Below are positions 8,539 to 17,697 of a DNA stretch of 64,000 nucleotides, one piece after another. Position numbers and translations under genes: made by a program. Origin of the DNA: Crossiella sp. SN42 (GTDB taxonomy: Bacteria; Actinomycetota; Actinomycetes; Mycobacteriales; Pseudonocardiaceae); NCBI RefSeq assembly GCF_023897065.1, contig NZ_JAMHIV010000001.1:1-64000 (forward strand), read 5' to 3'. The notes below the pieces were generated by a model. That model saw only the letters and a list, made by a program, of their open reading frames with translations. It searched no databases and had not been told where the DNA came from. Positions within the stretch are counted from its first letter, which is position 1, and every line of letters begins with the position of its first letter.

Positions 8539-10928
8539 CCGAACAGATCCGCGGCGTCCAGGTCAACCAGGGCGGGGAGAACACCCAGGTCAACCACTAC
8601 CACGAGCCGCCGCGGCCGGATGTCTGGCCGAAGCGGATCGGCGCGGTGCCGGTGCTGGCCTCGGCGTTCCAGGACCGCGCTGCGGTGCGGGCCCGGATCG
8701 CGGGCCCGGCGGTGGTGCTGAGCGGCGGCGGCGGAGTCGGCAAGTCCCAGCTGGCCGCCAGCTACGCGATCCAGGCGATCCGCGACGGAGTCGAGCTCGT
8801 GGTCTGGGTGCCCGCAGCCCGGGCGGAGTCGGTGATCGCGAGCTATTCCGGTGCCGCGAACCAGGTGCGCGCCGCCGGTGCGGACGGCGCCGACGCCGAG
8901 CGGGACGCCCGGGCGTTCCTGGACTGGCTCAGCACCACCGAACGGAGCTGGCTGGTGGTGCTGGACGACCTGCACCCCGATCACCTCGGCGACTGGTGGC
9001 CCGTCAGCCACACCGGGACCGGGCGAGTACTGGCCACTACCCGCCGGCGGGACGCGCCGCTCTCCGGCGGCGGGCGGGCCGTGGTCGACATGGACGTGTA
9101 CACGCCGGAGGAGTCGGCCACGTACCTGACCGAGCGACTGGGCACATTCGACGGCACCGGGGCGGAACTGGCGGAAGCATTGGGGCACCTGCCGTTGGCG
9201 CTCTCGCACGCCGGTGCGTACCTGATCAACGAAGAGGTCAGCTGCGCGACGTATCTGAGGCTGTTCCGGGACCGGCGATCGCGGCTGGGCGATCTGATGT
9301 CCTCGGGGACCGACACCGACCAATACGGCACGCAGGTCGCGGTGACCCTGTTGCTGGCGGTGGACGCGGCGCAGGCCGTGACGCCGATGGCATTGCCCGC
9401 CTTGCGGTTCGCCGCGGTGCTGGACCCGGCGGGGCATCCGGAGTCGTTGTGGTCCTCGGCCGCGGTCAGCCAGTACCTGGGCGGGGACGGCCGGTCAGCA
9501 ATGCGGTTGCTGCACCGGTACAGCCTGCTCACCCACACCCGGGAAACGGTGCGGATGCACGCGCTCACCGGCCGCGCGGCGCGGGAGGCGACCCCGGATC
9601 TGGACCCGGCCGTAGGCGCGGCGGTGGAGTCGCTGTTGGCGGAGTGGCCGGAGGTCGACACGGACCAGCCAGAGCTGGCGCGGGTGCTGCGGGCCAACGT
9701 CGACGCCCTGGAAACGCAGGTCGGCGACCTGTTGTGGCGGGACAACCGGGATCGAGTGCTGCACATCGCGGCGGAGAGCCTGGGCAACGTCGGTCTCTAC
9801 GCGGCGGCGCTGACCACCTCGCGGCGGTTGGCCGACGCCAGCACCAGCCACCTCGGGGCCGACCACGAGCGCAGTCTCAGCGCCCGCGGTTCGCTCGCTG
9901 TCGCCTGCCACGCAGCTGGACTGAGCACGGAGGCGGTGCGGCGCGGCGAGCAGGCCGTAGCCGACTGTGCGAGGGTGCTGGGCGACCGGCACCGGGACAC
10001 CCTGAGCGCACGGGTGAACCTGGGCTTTCTGTGCCGGGCGGTGGGCCGCTCCGCTGAGGGCACCGCGCTGCTTGAGCAGGCGGTCGCCGACTGCGCGGAA
10101 CTACTGGACCCGGACGACCCGATCGGGGTGGCCGCCCGGATGAACCTGGCCTACCTGTACTGGGAATCAGGCCAGGTTGGAAAGTCGATCGCGCTGGAGG
10201 AACAGCGGGTCGCCGACCAGGAGCGGCTGGCCGGCTCGCGGCATCCGAACACCTTCGCGGCCTGGACCAACCTGGCCTCCTCCTACCGACAGGTGGGACG
10301 GCTGGACGAAGCGCTGGAACTGGGCGAGAAGGCGGTCAGAACGGCCCTGGCGGTGCTGCGCGAGGACCACCCGGAAACGCTGAACTGCCGCAGCGGCCTC
10401 GCCGTGACGTACTTCGAGCTGCGCCGGTTCGCCGAGGCGATCGCCATCGAGGAGGACGTCGCCGCCCGCCGCAGGCTTGTGCTGGGACCCGCGCACCCCG
10501 ATACGCTGCAGGCGGAGAAGAACCTCGGCATGTCCTACCACGGCGTGGGAGAGACGGAGCGGGCGATCGAGGTGCTGGAACGGGTGGTCGCCACGGCCGG
10601 CGAGGTGCTCGGTCCGGACAACGTGGAGGCCCTGCAAGCCCGTGCCGTTCTGGGCGACGCCTATCTGCTCGCCAGGCGGCCAGAGTCGGCACTGCCCGTT
10701 CTGGAGCGGGTGCTCGCTGATTGCACCAGCACCAAGGGCGCGGGCCACCTGGACACGGTGCAGGCCCAGGTCAGCCTCGCGCTGTGCCTGCACCGGCTGG
10801 GGCGGTCCGGCGAGGCCGTCCTGCTGGCGACTAAGGTGCTGACGACCGCGCGGCAGGTACTCGGCGACGAACACCCAGCCACCGAGTTCGCCCGGCAGGT
10901 ACTGGCACTGTGCCAGCCATCGCCGTGA
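8535..10928 (+). CDS. NLR-like STAND ATPase: amyloid-like motif, NB-ARC, TPR
   Basis: 797 residues from the ATG that overlaps the preceding stop; the frame is open further upstream but only as antisense-free read-through of the small gene. Order: N-terminal motif GVQVNQGGENTQVNHY (residues about 7-22); NB-ARC ATPase with Walker A SGGGGVGKSQ (about 62-70) and Walker B WLVVLDDL (about 138), plus an LGHLPLALSHAGAYL helix typical of NB-ARC; then from about residue 410 at least seven 42-residue TPR units with the kinesin-light-chain pattern (LG.DHP.TL.A..NLA). In STAND/NLR proteins the TPRs sense a trigger, the ATPase oligomerises and the N-terminal motif recruits the effector, here probably the membrane protein encoded just upstream. 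Possible antiphage or programmed-death role is inferred. Confidence 0.88.
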   Translation: MTEQIRGVQVNQGGENTQVNHYHEPPRPDVWPKRIGAVPVLASAFQDRAAVRARIAGPAVVLSGGGGVGKSQLAASYAIQAIRDGVELVVWVPAARAESVIASYSGAANQVRAAGADGADAERDARAFLDWLSTTERSWLVVLDDLHPDHLGDWWPVSHTGTGRVLATTRRRDAPLSGGGRAVVDMDVYTPEESATYLTERLGTFDGTGAELAEALGHLPLALSHAGAYLINEEVSCATYLRLFRDRRSRLGDLMSSGTDTDQYGTQVAVTLLLAVDAAQAVTPMALPALRFAAVLDPAGHPESLWSSAAVSQYLGGDGRSAMRLLHRYSLLTHTRETVRMHALTGRAAREATPDLDPAVGAAVESLLAEWPEVDTDQPELARVLRANVDALETQVGDLLWRDNRDRVLHIAAESLGNVGLYAAALTTSRRLADASTSHLGADHERSLSARGSLAVACHAAGLSTEAVRRGEQAVADCARVLGDRHRDTLSARVNLGFLCRAVGRSAEGTALLEQAVADCAELLDPDDPIGVAARMNLAYLYWESGQVGKSIALEEQRVADQERLAGSRHPNTFAAWTNLASSYRQVGRLDEALELGEKAVRTALAVLREDHPETLNCRSGLAVTYFELRRFAEAIAIEEDVAARRRLVLGPAHPDTLQAEKNLGMSYHGVGETERAIEVLERVVATAGEVLGPDNVEALQARAVLGDAYLLARRPESALPVLERVLADCTSTKGAGHLDTVQAQVSLALCLHRLGRSGEAVLLATKVLTTARQVLGDEHPATEFARQVLALCQPSP

Positions 10929-10949
10929 CGTGCCCTGGCACCTCCCCAC

Positions 10950-11071
10950 GCCGCTCGCCCGAGTTCACCGGCACCGTCGGCTTCGAACACCACAACGGCC
11001 TTTCGCTCCCCCTGCAACGAGATCCCGCCTTCGTCATCCGCACCGTCATCGAGCGGCTCGCGGCGGTGTGA
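10950..11071 (+). pseudogene. 3' scrap of a possible alpha/beta hydrolase gene
   Basis: The frame ending at TGA 11069-11071 reads FTGTVGFEHHNGLSFPL and FVIRTVIERLAAV, which resembles the C-terminal strand and helix of alpha/beta hydrolases. No start or catalytic core is present. The rest of the 360-base gap up to 11288 contains nothing I can support. Confidence 0.3.
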
Positions 11072-11288
11072 TCCGAGATCCGTTGGTTCACAACAGCATC
11101 CCGGAGTTGCCGGGGGCCAGGCCGACTGATCTCTGGCCGCGGTGTCGTGCACGGCCTTTCGGCAACGGCCGGTCTCTGACGTCTTCTCAGGCCGCCAAGC
11201 GCGGAAGTCGTCCCTGCGGGAGCGGGGGTGGTCCGGCGTGCCGGATCGCCGCCAATTTCGCTGGCCTGATGCGGAACAATGACCACCG

Positions 11289-14180
11289 ATGTCCGTTCAG
11301 CTCGCATTCGGCCTGACCGCCGGAGCTGGGTCGCGCTGCTGGCTGCCCACCTCCGGCGGCCGGAGCACGCCCAGGCCCGTCGAGGACCGGGCGGGCGCGC
11401 ACCCGCCCGGCGCTGCCGTCGCCGTCGGACCGGCCGAGGCAAGTCCCGAGGCGGTCCGGGAAGCGTGCGCGCGGCTAGTCCTGTTGGCGGGCAAGGAGAT
11501 CGCGGCGGCCGCGGCGGGCGTTGACCTCGGTGGCGGCTTCGTCTCGGCGCGACTGGCCGGGGCGCACGGTGACCGGCGGGACGCGGTGCTGGCCGCCCTG
11601 CGGGTCCTCGGCGCCGACGGCGCGTACCGGCTGGGCGACCGGGCTGCCGTCCTGGTGGCGCTGTTCGGGCCGTCGGCGACCAAGCGGGTCGGCGCGGCCG
11701 CGCACACCGCGGTCGCCGAGGAGCGCTGGGCGGCGCTGGGACTGGCTTCCGCGGCCTCGGACCTGCTCGGGCCGGAGCAGCTGGAGCAGCTCCTCCAACT
11801 GCGCGCGCCGGAGGGGATCGACCCGTTCCCGCGCGGCGCGGCCTCCACCCTGGCCGGGCACCTGGCCAGGGTGCTGGCGGGCTATCCCCGGCCGCGGCGG
11901 CTGGCGCTGATCCTCAGCCTGTGGCAGGAGGTGTGCGCGCGGCTGGTCCAGCGGCAGCGCCTGGCCCGCCTGCCCGCGACGCAGACCAAGGCCGATCGGA
12001 TCGACAAGCTCCGCGAACGCCACCGCGACCACCACGACGAGGCGGTCCTGTGGCACCTCAAACGGGACCTGTGGGCCGGCGAGGTGACGCTGGCCGCGGC
12101 GGCTCGCTGGCAGCCACCCCGGTGGTGGGCCACCTGGGAACTGAGCCGGTTGGCGCGCGATGCCATCGCGGCCACCGCGCTGCTGCGGTTCGCCAGGACC
12201 GTCTCCGACGAAGGTCTCGCGCTCGCCGCCGAGAAGCACCGCGACGAGCTGCTCGCGGCCGACGCCTGCCTCACCGAGGAGGCGCGCTCCTCGGCCGCCC
12301 GCCGCCGGCAGGGCGCCTACAGTCACCCGGCCCGCCCGGGGTGCTACCTGCACTACGTGGTCCAGGCGCTGGAGCCGGGGCGCGCGATCTCCGACCGGAC
12401 CGAGAACGCGGTGCGGACCCGGATCGCCATGGCCCGCAACTACGGCGTGGTCGTCTTCGACGCGGTGGCCCGGCAGCTCAGCGTGTTCGAGACGGAGTAC
12501 CTGCGCCACTGCTGGGACACCTGCAGGCAGTGGCAGGTCAAGGATCTGAGGCGGTGGCGCGCCGCGGCGGGGTTCTTCAGGTCGCCCGACAGCTGGCAGC
12601 AGCCGCCAGTGGAGGACGTGCACGCCAAGGAGCTGACCCAGCCGCTGGCGCAGCGGCTGGCCGCCGCTCCCGGCGCGGATCCGGCCGCGGTGGAGGAGCC
12701 GCACGACCTGCTGTGGTTCGCCGACCTCGCCGACGCGCTGGCGCCCTTCCACGGCAACGCCTCCGCCGACGCGCTGCCCGGTGAGCTGATGCCCGAGCTG
12801 AACTACACCGCGCCCCCGCCCGATCAGGAGTGGCCGCGCGCCGACTCCGTGCCGCTGGCCGCCGCCGAGGTCGCCCAGCTGGTCGCCTTCGGCGCCTCGC
12901 CGCCGCCCCGCTGCCGGAGCTGGGCGGAGCTGGCCGAGGGGGTCAGCGCGGACGCGGTGGTCGCCGAGGCCAGTGTGGGCGCCTTCCCCGTCCCCGCCGA
13001 AGTGTCCACTGTGGACAAACAAAGCATCCCGGGCGCCGGGCTGGTGGTGGAGCTGGGGCGCGAGCCGAGACAGCTGGCCGACTGGTCCGCTTACATGGGC
13101 AACTGCCTCGGCGAGTCCTGGTACGCCGAGCAGGCCCGCCGCGGCCAGTGCGTGCTGATGGCGTTGCGGGACCCGGCCGATGACCACATCGTGGCCAACC
13201 TGGACATCCGGCGGCACACGGGCAGCTGGCACGTCCACGAGCTGCGCGCGCGGTTCAACGACGACCTCGACCCGGCACTGGAGGAGCAGGTCAAACGCTG
13301 GGTGGCCGGCCTTCGCGTGCCCGCGCCGCCCGCGGCCGAGCCCCTGGTGCCGGTGCCGCCGGTGCGGGCACGGGGCGGCGGCGCCCGGCGTTCCGCGGCG
13401 GCCCGCCTGCCCGCCGAGCTCTTCCGCGCGTTGACCGCCGAGGTGGAGCGGGAACTGGCCACCGCGCCGGTCGCCTCGGCCCGGCTGGTTTATGCCGCGC
13501 TGGCGCGGGGAATCGGCAGACCCGGGCAACCGGCCGACTTCGAACCGGCGGCGGCGGTGATCGCGCTGAAACGCCTCGGCCCGGCCGAGCACGTCGATCT
13601 GCTGCGCGCCGCGCTGGAGGCCGGACTCGGCGCGGCCGCGCTGTGGCAGGCCACCCGGGTCCGGCCGCTGGCCGCCGCGGTGAACCGGCTTGACCCGGCG
13701 CTGCGCGAGTACGACCGCGTCGCCACGCTCACCGGCGCGGAGCCGCTGCCGCGCTCGCTGCGCGCGATGGTGCGCCGCGTGGGGATCACCCCGGCGCACG
13801 CCATGGACGTGGTGGCGCGGGCGGTCCGCGCGGCGGTGGGTGAACTGGCCTGCGACCCGGTGCTGGGCCGGTCGGTGGCGCGCAGGCCCGCGCCGGAGCT
13901 GGTGTGCGCGCTGGCGATCGCGGCCACCTGCGCAACACGGTCCACAATGGACGGTGTGGTACGGGTGAGCGAGCCGCGGGAGGTGACGGTGCCGGGCTTT
14001 CCGGTCAGCGACCTGTTCGACGGGGGCGGGCCGTGGCAGCGGGCGCTGGCCGCGGCGGCCGAGCTCGGCGCGCCGGTGGAGGTCTTCGCCGAGCGGATCG
14101 CCGAGCACGGGTTGCTGGTCCCTGCGGTGTTGCTGGACAAGGGCGGCTGGCCTGCCCTGTGGCGGCGCGCGCACCGCTGA
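11289..14180 (+). CDS. Large uncharacterised protein with PcfJ-like region
   Basis: 963 residues, no signal peptide or membrane helix, very Ala/Arg/Leu-rich. The first 580 residues are helical and unrecognised. Residues about 595-680 read DWSAYMGNCLGESWYAEQ, VLMALRDPADDHIVANLDI and WHVHELRARFND, then a conserved-looking QVKRWV helix. This follows the layout of PcfJ-type proteins (a GNCxxxY motif, an 'alter-the-record' beta hairpin, a W.v.. Rg..N strand). A Pro/Ala hinge (about 690-715) leads to a second helical region. The start ATG 11289 has no convincing ribosome site, and internal starts cannot be excluded. Function unknown; PcfJ itself was named from a conjugative plasmid. It follows the NLR pair but is 360 bases away. 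Confidence 0.7.
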   Translation: MSVQLAFGLTAGAGSRCWLPTSGGRSTPRPVEDRAGAHPPGAAVAVGPAEASPEAVREACARLVLLAGKEIAAAAAGVDLGGGFVSARLAGAHGDRRDAVLAALRVLGADGAYRLGDRAAVLVALFGPSATKRVGAAAHTAVAEERWAALGLASAASDLLGPEQLEQLLQLRAPEGIDPFPRGAASTLAGHLARVLAGYPRPRRLALILSLWQEVCARLVQRQRLARLPATQTKADRIDKLRERHRDHHDEAVLWHLKRDLWAGEVTLAAAARWQPPRWWATWELSRLARDAIAATALLRFARTVSDEGLALAAEKHRDELLAADACLTEEARSSAARRRQGAYSHPARPGCYLHYVVQALEPGRAISDRTENAVRTRIAMARNYGVVVFDAVARQLSVFETEYLRHCWDTCRQWQVKDLRRWRAAAGFFRSPDSWQQPPVEDVHAKELTQPLAQRLAAAPGADPAAVEEPHDLLWFADLADALAPFHGNASADALPGELMPELNYTAPPPDQEWPRADSVPLAAAEVAQLVAFGASPPPRCRSWAELAEGVSADAVVAEASVGAFPVPAEVSTVDKQSIPGAGLVVELGREPRQLADWSAYMGNCLGESWYAEQARRGQCVLMALRDPADDHIVANLDIRRHTGSWHVHELRARFNDDLDPALEEQVKRWVAGLRVPAPPAAEPLVPVPPVRARGGGARRSAAARLPAELFRALTAEVERELATAPVASARLVYAALARGIGRPGQPADFEPAAAVIALKRLGPAEHVDLLRAALEAGLGAAALWQATRVRPLAAAVNRLDPALREYDRVATLTGAEPLPRSLRAMVRRVGITPAHAMDVVARAVRAAVGELACDPVLGRSVARRPAPELVCALAIAATCATRSTMDGVVRVSEPREVTVPGFPVSDLFDGGGPWQRALAAAAELGAPVEVFAERIAEHGLLVPAVLLDKGGWPALWRRAHR

Positions 14181-14573
14181 CCGACCGGGACACCGCGCGA
14201 AACCGGCCAACTTCCGCACCGAGGACAGCTTCCGCCTGGCCTGCGTGTTCGCCTCACTCCCCGTCGTACTCCGGCGGGAGTGTTCCCACCGCTGGTGCTG
14301 GCAACCGGGTTCATCACCTGGTTCCTGTTCACCGGCGTCCAATGGTGACCGGCATGTCCGAGGCACACATGAACATCGCCGCGGTCCGCACTGATGGCCG
14401 GACTGGACGCGCTGGCCCAGCAGACCGGTCAGCGGTGGCAGCAGCAGCGGTCGGTTCGCTGGAGGCATTGCCGCTGGACGACGGTTGCCTGGCGCGAGTG
14501 CCGGCTCCGGGCGGACGCCTCATGGCCGACGACGAACTCCAAGCCGAACGCGACGTCAGGATGCCAGCCAAGG
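14181..14573. other. Intergenic region with gene scraps
   Basis: About 390 bases without an intact gene. A plus frame ending near 14348 reads FPPLVLATGFITWFLFTGVQW then stops, which looks like the last transmembrane helix of a lost membrane protein. The remainder has no recognisable coding content. Confidence 0.35.
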
Positions 14574-14599
14574 CTTATATAAGTGGGGACTGGTACGAT
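14574..14599 (+). promoter_or_regulatory. Leaderless promoter and operator of the ArsR/SRPBCC operon
   Basis: CTTATATAAG (14574-14583) is a perfect 10-base palindrome, AT-rich against the local background. TACGAT (14594-14599) is a good -10 box 7 bases before the GTG at 14607, implying a leaderless transcript. The palindrome sits in the -35/-10 spacer, where ArsR-family repressors typically act on their own gene. Confidence 0.6.
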
Positions 14600-14606
14600 C
14601 CGTGTC

Positions 14607-15011
14607 GTGCACGCGTTCGACATCCTTGGCGACCCGGTACGCCGGCGCATTCTGGAGCTGCTTGCTGACGGTGAGCAGACCTCTGGCGCGATCACGGATG
14701 TGATCCGGGCCGAGTTCGGACTCTCCCAGCCGGCCGTCTCCCAGCATCTGCGCGTGCTGCGGGACAGCGGGTTCGCGTCGGTGCGGCCTGAGGGCGCTCG
14801 CCGGTTCTACGCCGTCGAGCCCGCGCCGCTGAGCGAGGTTGACGCGTGGTTGGACCGGTTTCGCCGGTTGTGGGAACAACGCCTCGACGCGCTGGGAACC
14901 GAACTGGCCCGGGGCAGGCGCGCGGCTCGGACTCCGGCTGGTGGGAAGTCCACCCCGGCCGGGTCCGGCACCGATGCGGGCAAGACCGATCCATCAACGA
15001 AGGGAACATGA
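14607..15011 (+). CDS. ArsR-family transcriptional repressor
   Basis: 134 residues from the GTG that fits the leaderless promoter (VHAFDILGDPVRRRILELL). Winged helix-turn-helix with QPAVSQHLRVLRDSGF as recognition helix and RRFYAVE as wing. No CxC or other metal-binding cysteines, so this belongs to the non-metal ArsR group that is co-transcribed with SRPBCC proteins. Ends in a charged Gly/Ser/Thr-rich tail. Two bases separate its stop from the next ATG region (AAGGGAACATGACATG), so the genes form an operon. Probably autoregulates through the palindrome at 14574-14583. Confidence 0.85.
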   Translation: MHAFDILGDPVRRRILELLADGEQTSGAITDVIRAEFGLSQPAVSQHLRVLRDSGFASVRPEGARRFYAVEPAPLSEVDAWLDRFRRLWEQRLDALGTELARGRRAARTPAGGKSTPAGSGTDAGKTDPSTKGT

Positions 15012-15012
15012 C

Positions 15013-15657
15013 ATGAAAGACGTACTGGACGAACTGGCCGCCGCGCGCCGAGTGATGGGCAAGGGCAGCCTGCCCGCCGGCGAGGCTTACACCATCGAGG
15101 TGCGGCGTCGGTACGACGCGCAGATCGAGGACGTCTGGGACGCCATCACCAGCCCCGAGCGGCTGCGTCGCTGGTTGAAACCGGTCACCGGGGATTTGCG
15201 ACTTGGCGGGAAGTTCGAGTTGGACGGTGGTGAGCACGGCGAGATCCTCCGGTGCGAGCCGCCGCGTCTGCTCAAGGTGTCCTGGCTCTACGGGCCGGAC
15301 GCCGACGCTTGGCCAGGCACGAGCGAGGTGGAAGTGCGCCTGGTCCCGGGCCCGGCCGGCGACACCGAATTCGAGCTGATCCACGCAGCGGTCGTCGAGG
15401 AGCCCCTCTTCCCGATCTACGGCCCCGGTGCCGGCGGCGTTGGCTGGGACCTGTATCTCCTCGCCCTGGCCCGGTTGTTGGCCGGTGGCGAGACCGCCGA
15501 CCACGAGGGGGTCCAGAAGTCGCCCGAAGGGCGCGAGTTCATCCGGCGCAGCGCCGCGGCCTGGGGCGAGGCTCACCTGGCCGCCGGTGGCGAACCGGGC
15601 CACGTCGCGGCCGCGGTCGAGGCCACCACCAAGTTCTACGCACCCGACCCGACCTGA
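15013..15657 (+). CDS. SRPBCC (AHSA1-like) ligand-binding domain protein
   Basis: 214 residues. START-like fold with VRRRYDAQIEDVWDAITSPE, RLRRWLKPVTGDLRLGGKFEL and a GWDLYLLALARLL C-terminal helix, the marks of the AHSA1/YndB branch. Ribosome site AGGGAA precedes the ATG. Partners with the ArsR repressor in the same operon, an arrangement seen across actinobacteria. It likely binds a hydrophobic small molecule; substrate not known. Family certain, role unassigned. Confidence 0.85.
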   Translation: MKDVLDELAAARRVMGKGSLPAGEAYTIEVRRRYDAQIEDVWDAITSPERLRRWLKPVTGDLRLGGKFELDGGEHGEILRCEPPRLLKVSWLYGPDADAWPGTSEVEVRLVPGPAGDTEFELIHAAVVEEPLFPIYGPGAGGVGWDLYLLALARLLAGGETADHEGVQKSPEGREFIRRSAAAWGEAHLAAGGEPGHVAAAVEATTKFYAPDPT

Positions 15658-15719
15658 CATCACCGCGCCGCGTCCCGGCGCCAGGCGCGCGACTGTCCAT
15701 TGAGGACTTGGGCCTCGGG

Positions 15720-16358
15720 TCAGCCGCCTTCGGCGACCTCGGCTTGCACCGGGGCGGACGCGGCTGGGTAGCGAGTCACCGCGAACAGCAGGTTGTCCAC
15801 CTCCTCGGCGGTGGCCGCCAGGGCCGCTTCGAGGTCTTCCGCGCGCGCGAGCAGCATCCCCGCCTCGCACAGCGCGCTGAACAGCAGCCGGTAGCGGATG
15901 CCGAGCTCGTCGGCCGGAATCCAGCCGTCAGCGACTGCCGCCTGCAGGCGTTCCCTGAGCAGTTTCAGGGTGTGCTGGTCCTCGATCTCCCGGACGGTGT
16001 CCCAGCCGAGCACGGAGGGACCGTCGAGCAGGAGGATCTGCCGGACGTTCTGGTCCAGGCAGTTCTCCAGGAACGCGCGGCAGCCACCCCGCAGGGCCGA
16101 CCAGCTGTCGTTCGCACTCGCCCGGGCGCGGACCAGGGCCGCCGCGAGTTCGATCTCCTGGTGCACGAACACCGCGCGGAACAAGCCGATCTTGCCACCG
16201 AAGTGGTGGTACGCGGCGCCCTTGGTCACGTTGGCCGCGGCGGCGACGGCCTCGATCGAGGTGGCCGCGTAGCCGTCGCGCCCGAACAACCGCTGCCCGG
16301 CCTCGATCAACGCGGACATCGTCTCGTTCGAGCGTTCGACCTGGGTTCGCCTGGCCAC
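15720..16358 (-). CDS. TetR-family repressor of the adjacent MFS exporter
   Basis: 212 residues from GTG 16358, chosen because AAGGGGG lies 6 bases upstream; GTG at 16364 would be too close. N-terminal TetR helix-turn-helix: AGQRLFGRDGYAATSIEAVA and VTKGAAYHHFGGKIGLFRAV. The C-terminal ligand domain is variable. Divergent from the MFS gene with a shared 114-base region containing a palindromic repeat over the promoter, so it most likely represses the transporter and itself and is released by the transported compound. Confidence 0.9.
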   Translation of the reverse strand: MARRTQVERSNETMSALIEAGQRLFGRDGYAATSIEAVAAAANVTKGAAYHHFGGKIGLFRAVFVHQEIELAAALVRARASANDSWSALRGGCRAFLENCLDQNVRQILLLDGPSVLGWDTVREIEDQHTLKLLRERLQAAVADGWIPADELGIRYRLLFSALCEAGMLLARAEDLEAALAATAEEVDNLLFAVTRYPAASAPVQAEVAEGG

Positions 16359-16372
16359 GTGCACCCCCTTGG

Positions 16373-16424
16373 TTGACAAACATACCAGAGGTACGTAACT
16401 TCCGTACCCGAAGTACGTAAGTTG
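16373..16424. promoter_or_regulatory. Divergent tetR/MFS promoter with operator
   Basis: TTGACA (16373-16378), 16-base spacer and GTAACT (16395-16400) make a plus-strand promoter. Overlapping it, GGTACGTAACTTCCGTACCC then GAAGTACGTAAGT (16390-16423) form a near-palindrome offset by one base, with TACGTA half-sites at both ends. The position suits TetR repression. Confidence 0.5.
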
Positions 16425-16472
16425 CGGAATCACCGCGTCTACCAGCGAAGAGACACCCAGGGGGGTTGTTCG

Positions 16473-17681
16473 TTGAGCGAGCAAACAGAGCGTGGCGTGA
16501 GCCCTGGCAAGCTGATGACCGTCGCGGTCGTCAGCGCGTTCCTGATCGGCTTCGACGCCATGGTGGTGGTGCCGCTGATTCCGGAAATCGCCCAGTCCAC
16601 CGGGACCGAGGCCCGGCTCGGTGGCCTCCTCGTGACGATGTACGCCCTGCTGTTCGCCCTGGGGGCGCCCTTCTTCGGGGCGATGTCCGACCGGATCGGC
16701 CGGCGGGCGGTCCTCGTGATCGGCCTCGCCGTGTTCGCCGTGGGCAACGCTCTCACCGGTGCCGGGACCAGCTTCACGTTCCTGCTGGTCGTCCGCGCCG
16801 TCTCTGGGCTCGGCGCGGCGATGATCATGCCGAGCGTGTACGCGATGATCTCCGACACCTACCCGTTCGAGAAGCGCGGCAAGGCCATCGGGGTGGTGGT
16901 CGCGGGCCTGCTCAGTGCCTCGGTGCTGGGCGCTCCCCTCGGCTCGTACCTGGCGCACCTCACCGACTGGCGGTCCACCTTCTACCTGATCGCCGGCGTG
17001 TCAGCGGTGGCGCTGGTGACCGCGCTGGTGCTGCTGCCGGCGATGACCTCGCCCCACCAGGAGCAGCGGATCAAGACCGGTGTCCTCGGCGCGTACCTCG
17101 GCTTGGTCAAGACGGCGATGAAGACGCCCGCGCTGCGCTTCCTGCTGGTCGCCTCGCTGCTGTGGAGCGCCGCGCTCTACGGCATGTTCTCCAACATCGG
17201 CGTGTTCTACTCCGAGACCTTCGGCTTCAACGAGGCGCAGACCGGTCTGACGATCATGGGCTCCGGCGCGGGCAGCATGGCGGGCGCCCTGCTCGGCGGC
17301 CGGATCGCGGACCGCTTCGGCAAGGGCAAGGTGATGGTGATCGCCGCGCTCGTCGCCGCCGCGGGTGTCATCTCGGTGCCGCTGATCGGCGACCACGTGG
17401 TGCCGGTGATCATCGCGTTCGTCATCTGGGGCACCGCGGTCGGCGTCGGCCAGCCCTGCCTGACGGCGCTGGTCAGCGAACTTCGACCGGAGGCTCGTGG
17501 TACCGCGCTCGCCTTGAACAGCTCGGCGCAGTACGGCGGCATGATGATCGCCACCGCGCTGGCCGCGGTGCTGCTCGAACAGGGCGTCGACTGGCCGGTG
17601 ATCGGCCTGATCTGCGGCAGCTGCGCGCTGCTGGTGCTGCCGATGCTCAGGGGCGTGTCCGTCCTATCGGCACGATCCTGA
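16473..17681 (+). CDS. Major facilitator superfamily exporter (12 TM)
   Basis: 402 residues from TTG 16473, which follows the ribosome site AGGGGGG; the frame is open upstream but without a better start. Twelve hydrophobic segments, motif A GAMSDRIGRRAVLVI after TM2 and a related GGRIADRFGKGKVMVI between TM8 and TM9, and a motif C-like GLLSASVLGAPLGSYL in TM5, which marks proton-driven antiporters. Member of the DHA1 drug/metabolite exporter group. Controlled by the divergent TetR. Substrate unknown. Confidence 0.9.
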   Translation: MSEQTERGVSPGKLMTVAVVSAFLIGFDAMVVVPLIPEIAQSTGTEARLGGLLVTMYALLFALGAPFFGAMSDRIGRRAVLVIGLAVFAVGNALTGAGTSFTFLLVVRAVSGLGAAMIMPSVYAMISDTYPFEKRGKAIGVVVAGLLSASVLGAPLGSYLAHLTDWRSTFYLIAGVSAVALVTALVLLPAMTSPHQEQRIKTGVLGAYLGLVKTAMKTPALRFLLVASLLWSAALYGMFSNIGVFYSETFGFNEAQTGLTIMGSGAGSMAGALLGGRIADRFGKGKVMVIAALVAAAGVISVPLIGDHVVPVIIAFVIWGTAVGVGQPCLTALVSELRPEARGTALALNSSAQYGGMMIATALAAVLLEQGVDWPVIGLICGSCALLVLPMLRGVSVLSARS

Positions 17682-17697
17682 CTCCCGTTCCCGATCG

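Noticed and set aside
11475-14468. Open minus-strand frame of about 1000 codons antisense to the 963-aa gene
   Set aside because: Arg/Gly/Pro/His-rich with no family motif; it is the high-GC shadow of the plus-strand gene, which has the codon pattern and a PcfJ-like core.
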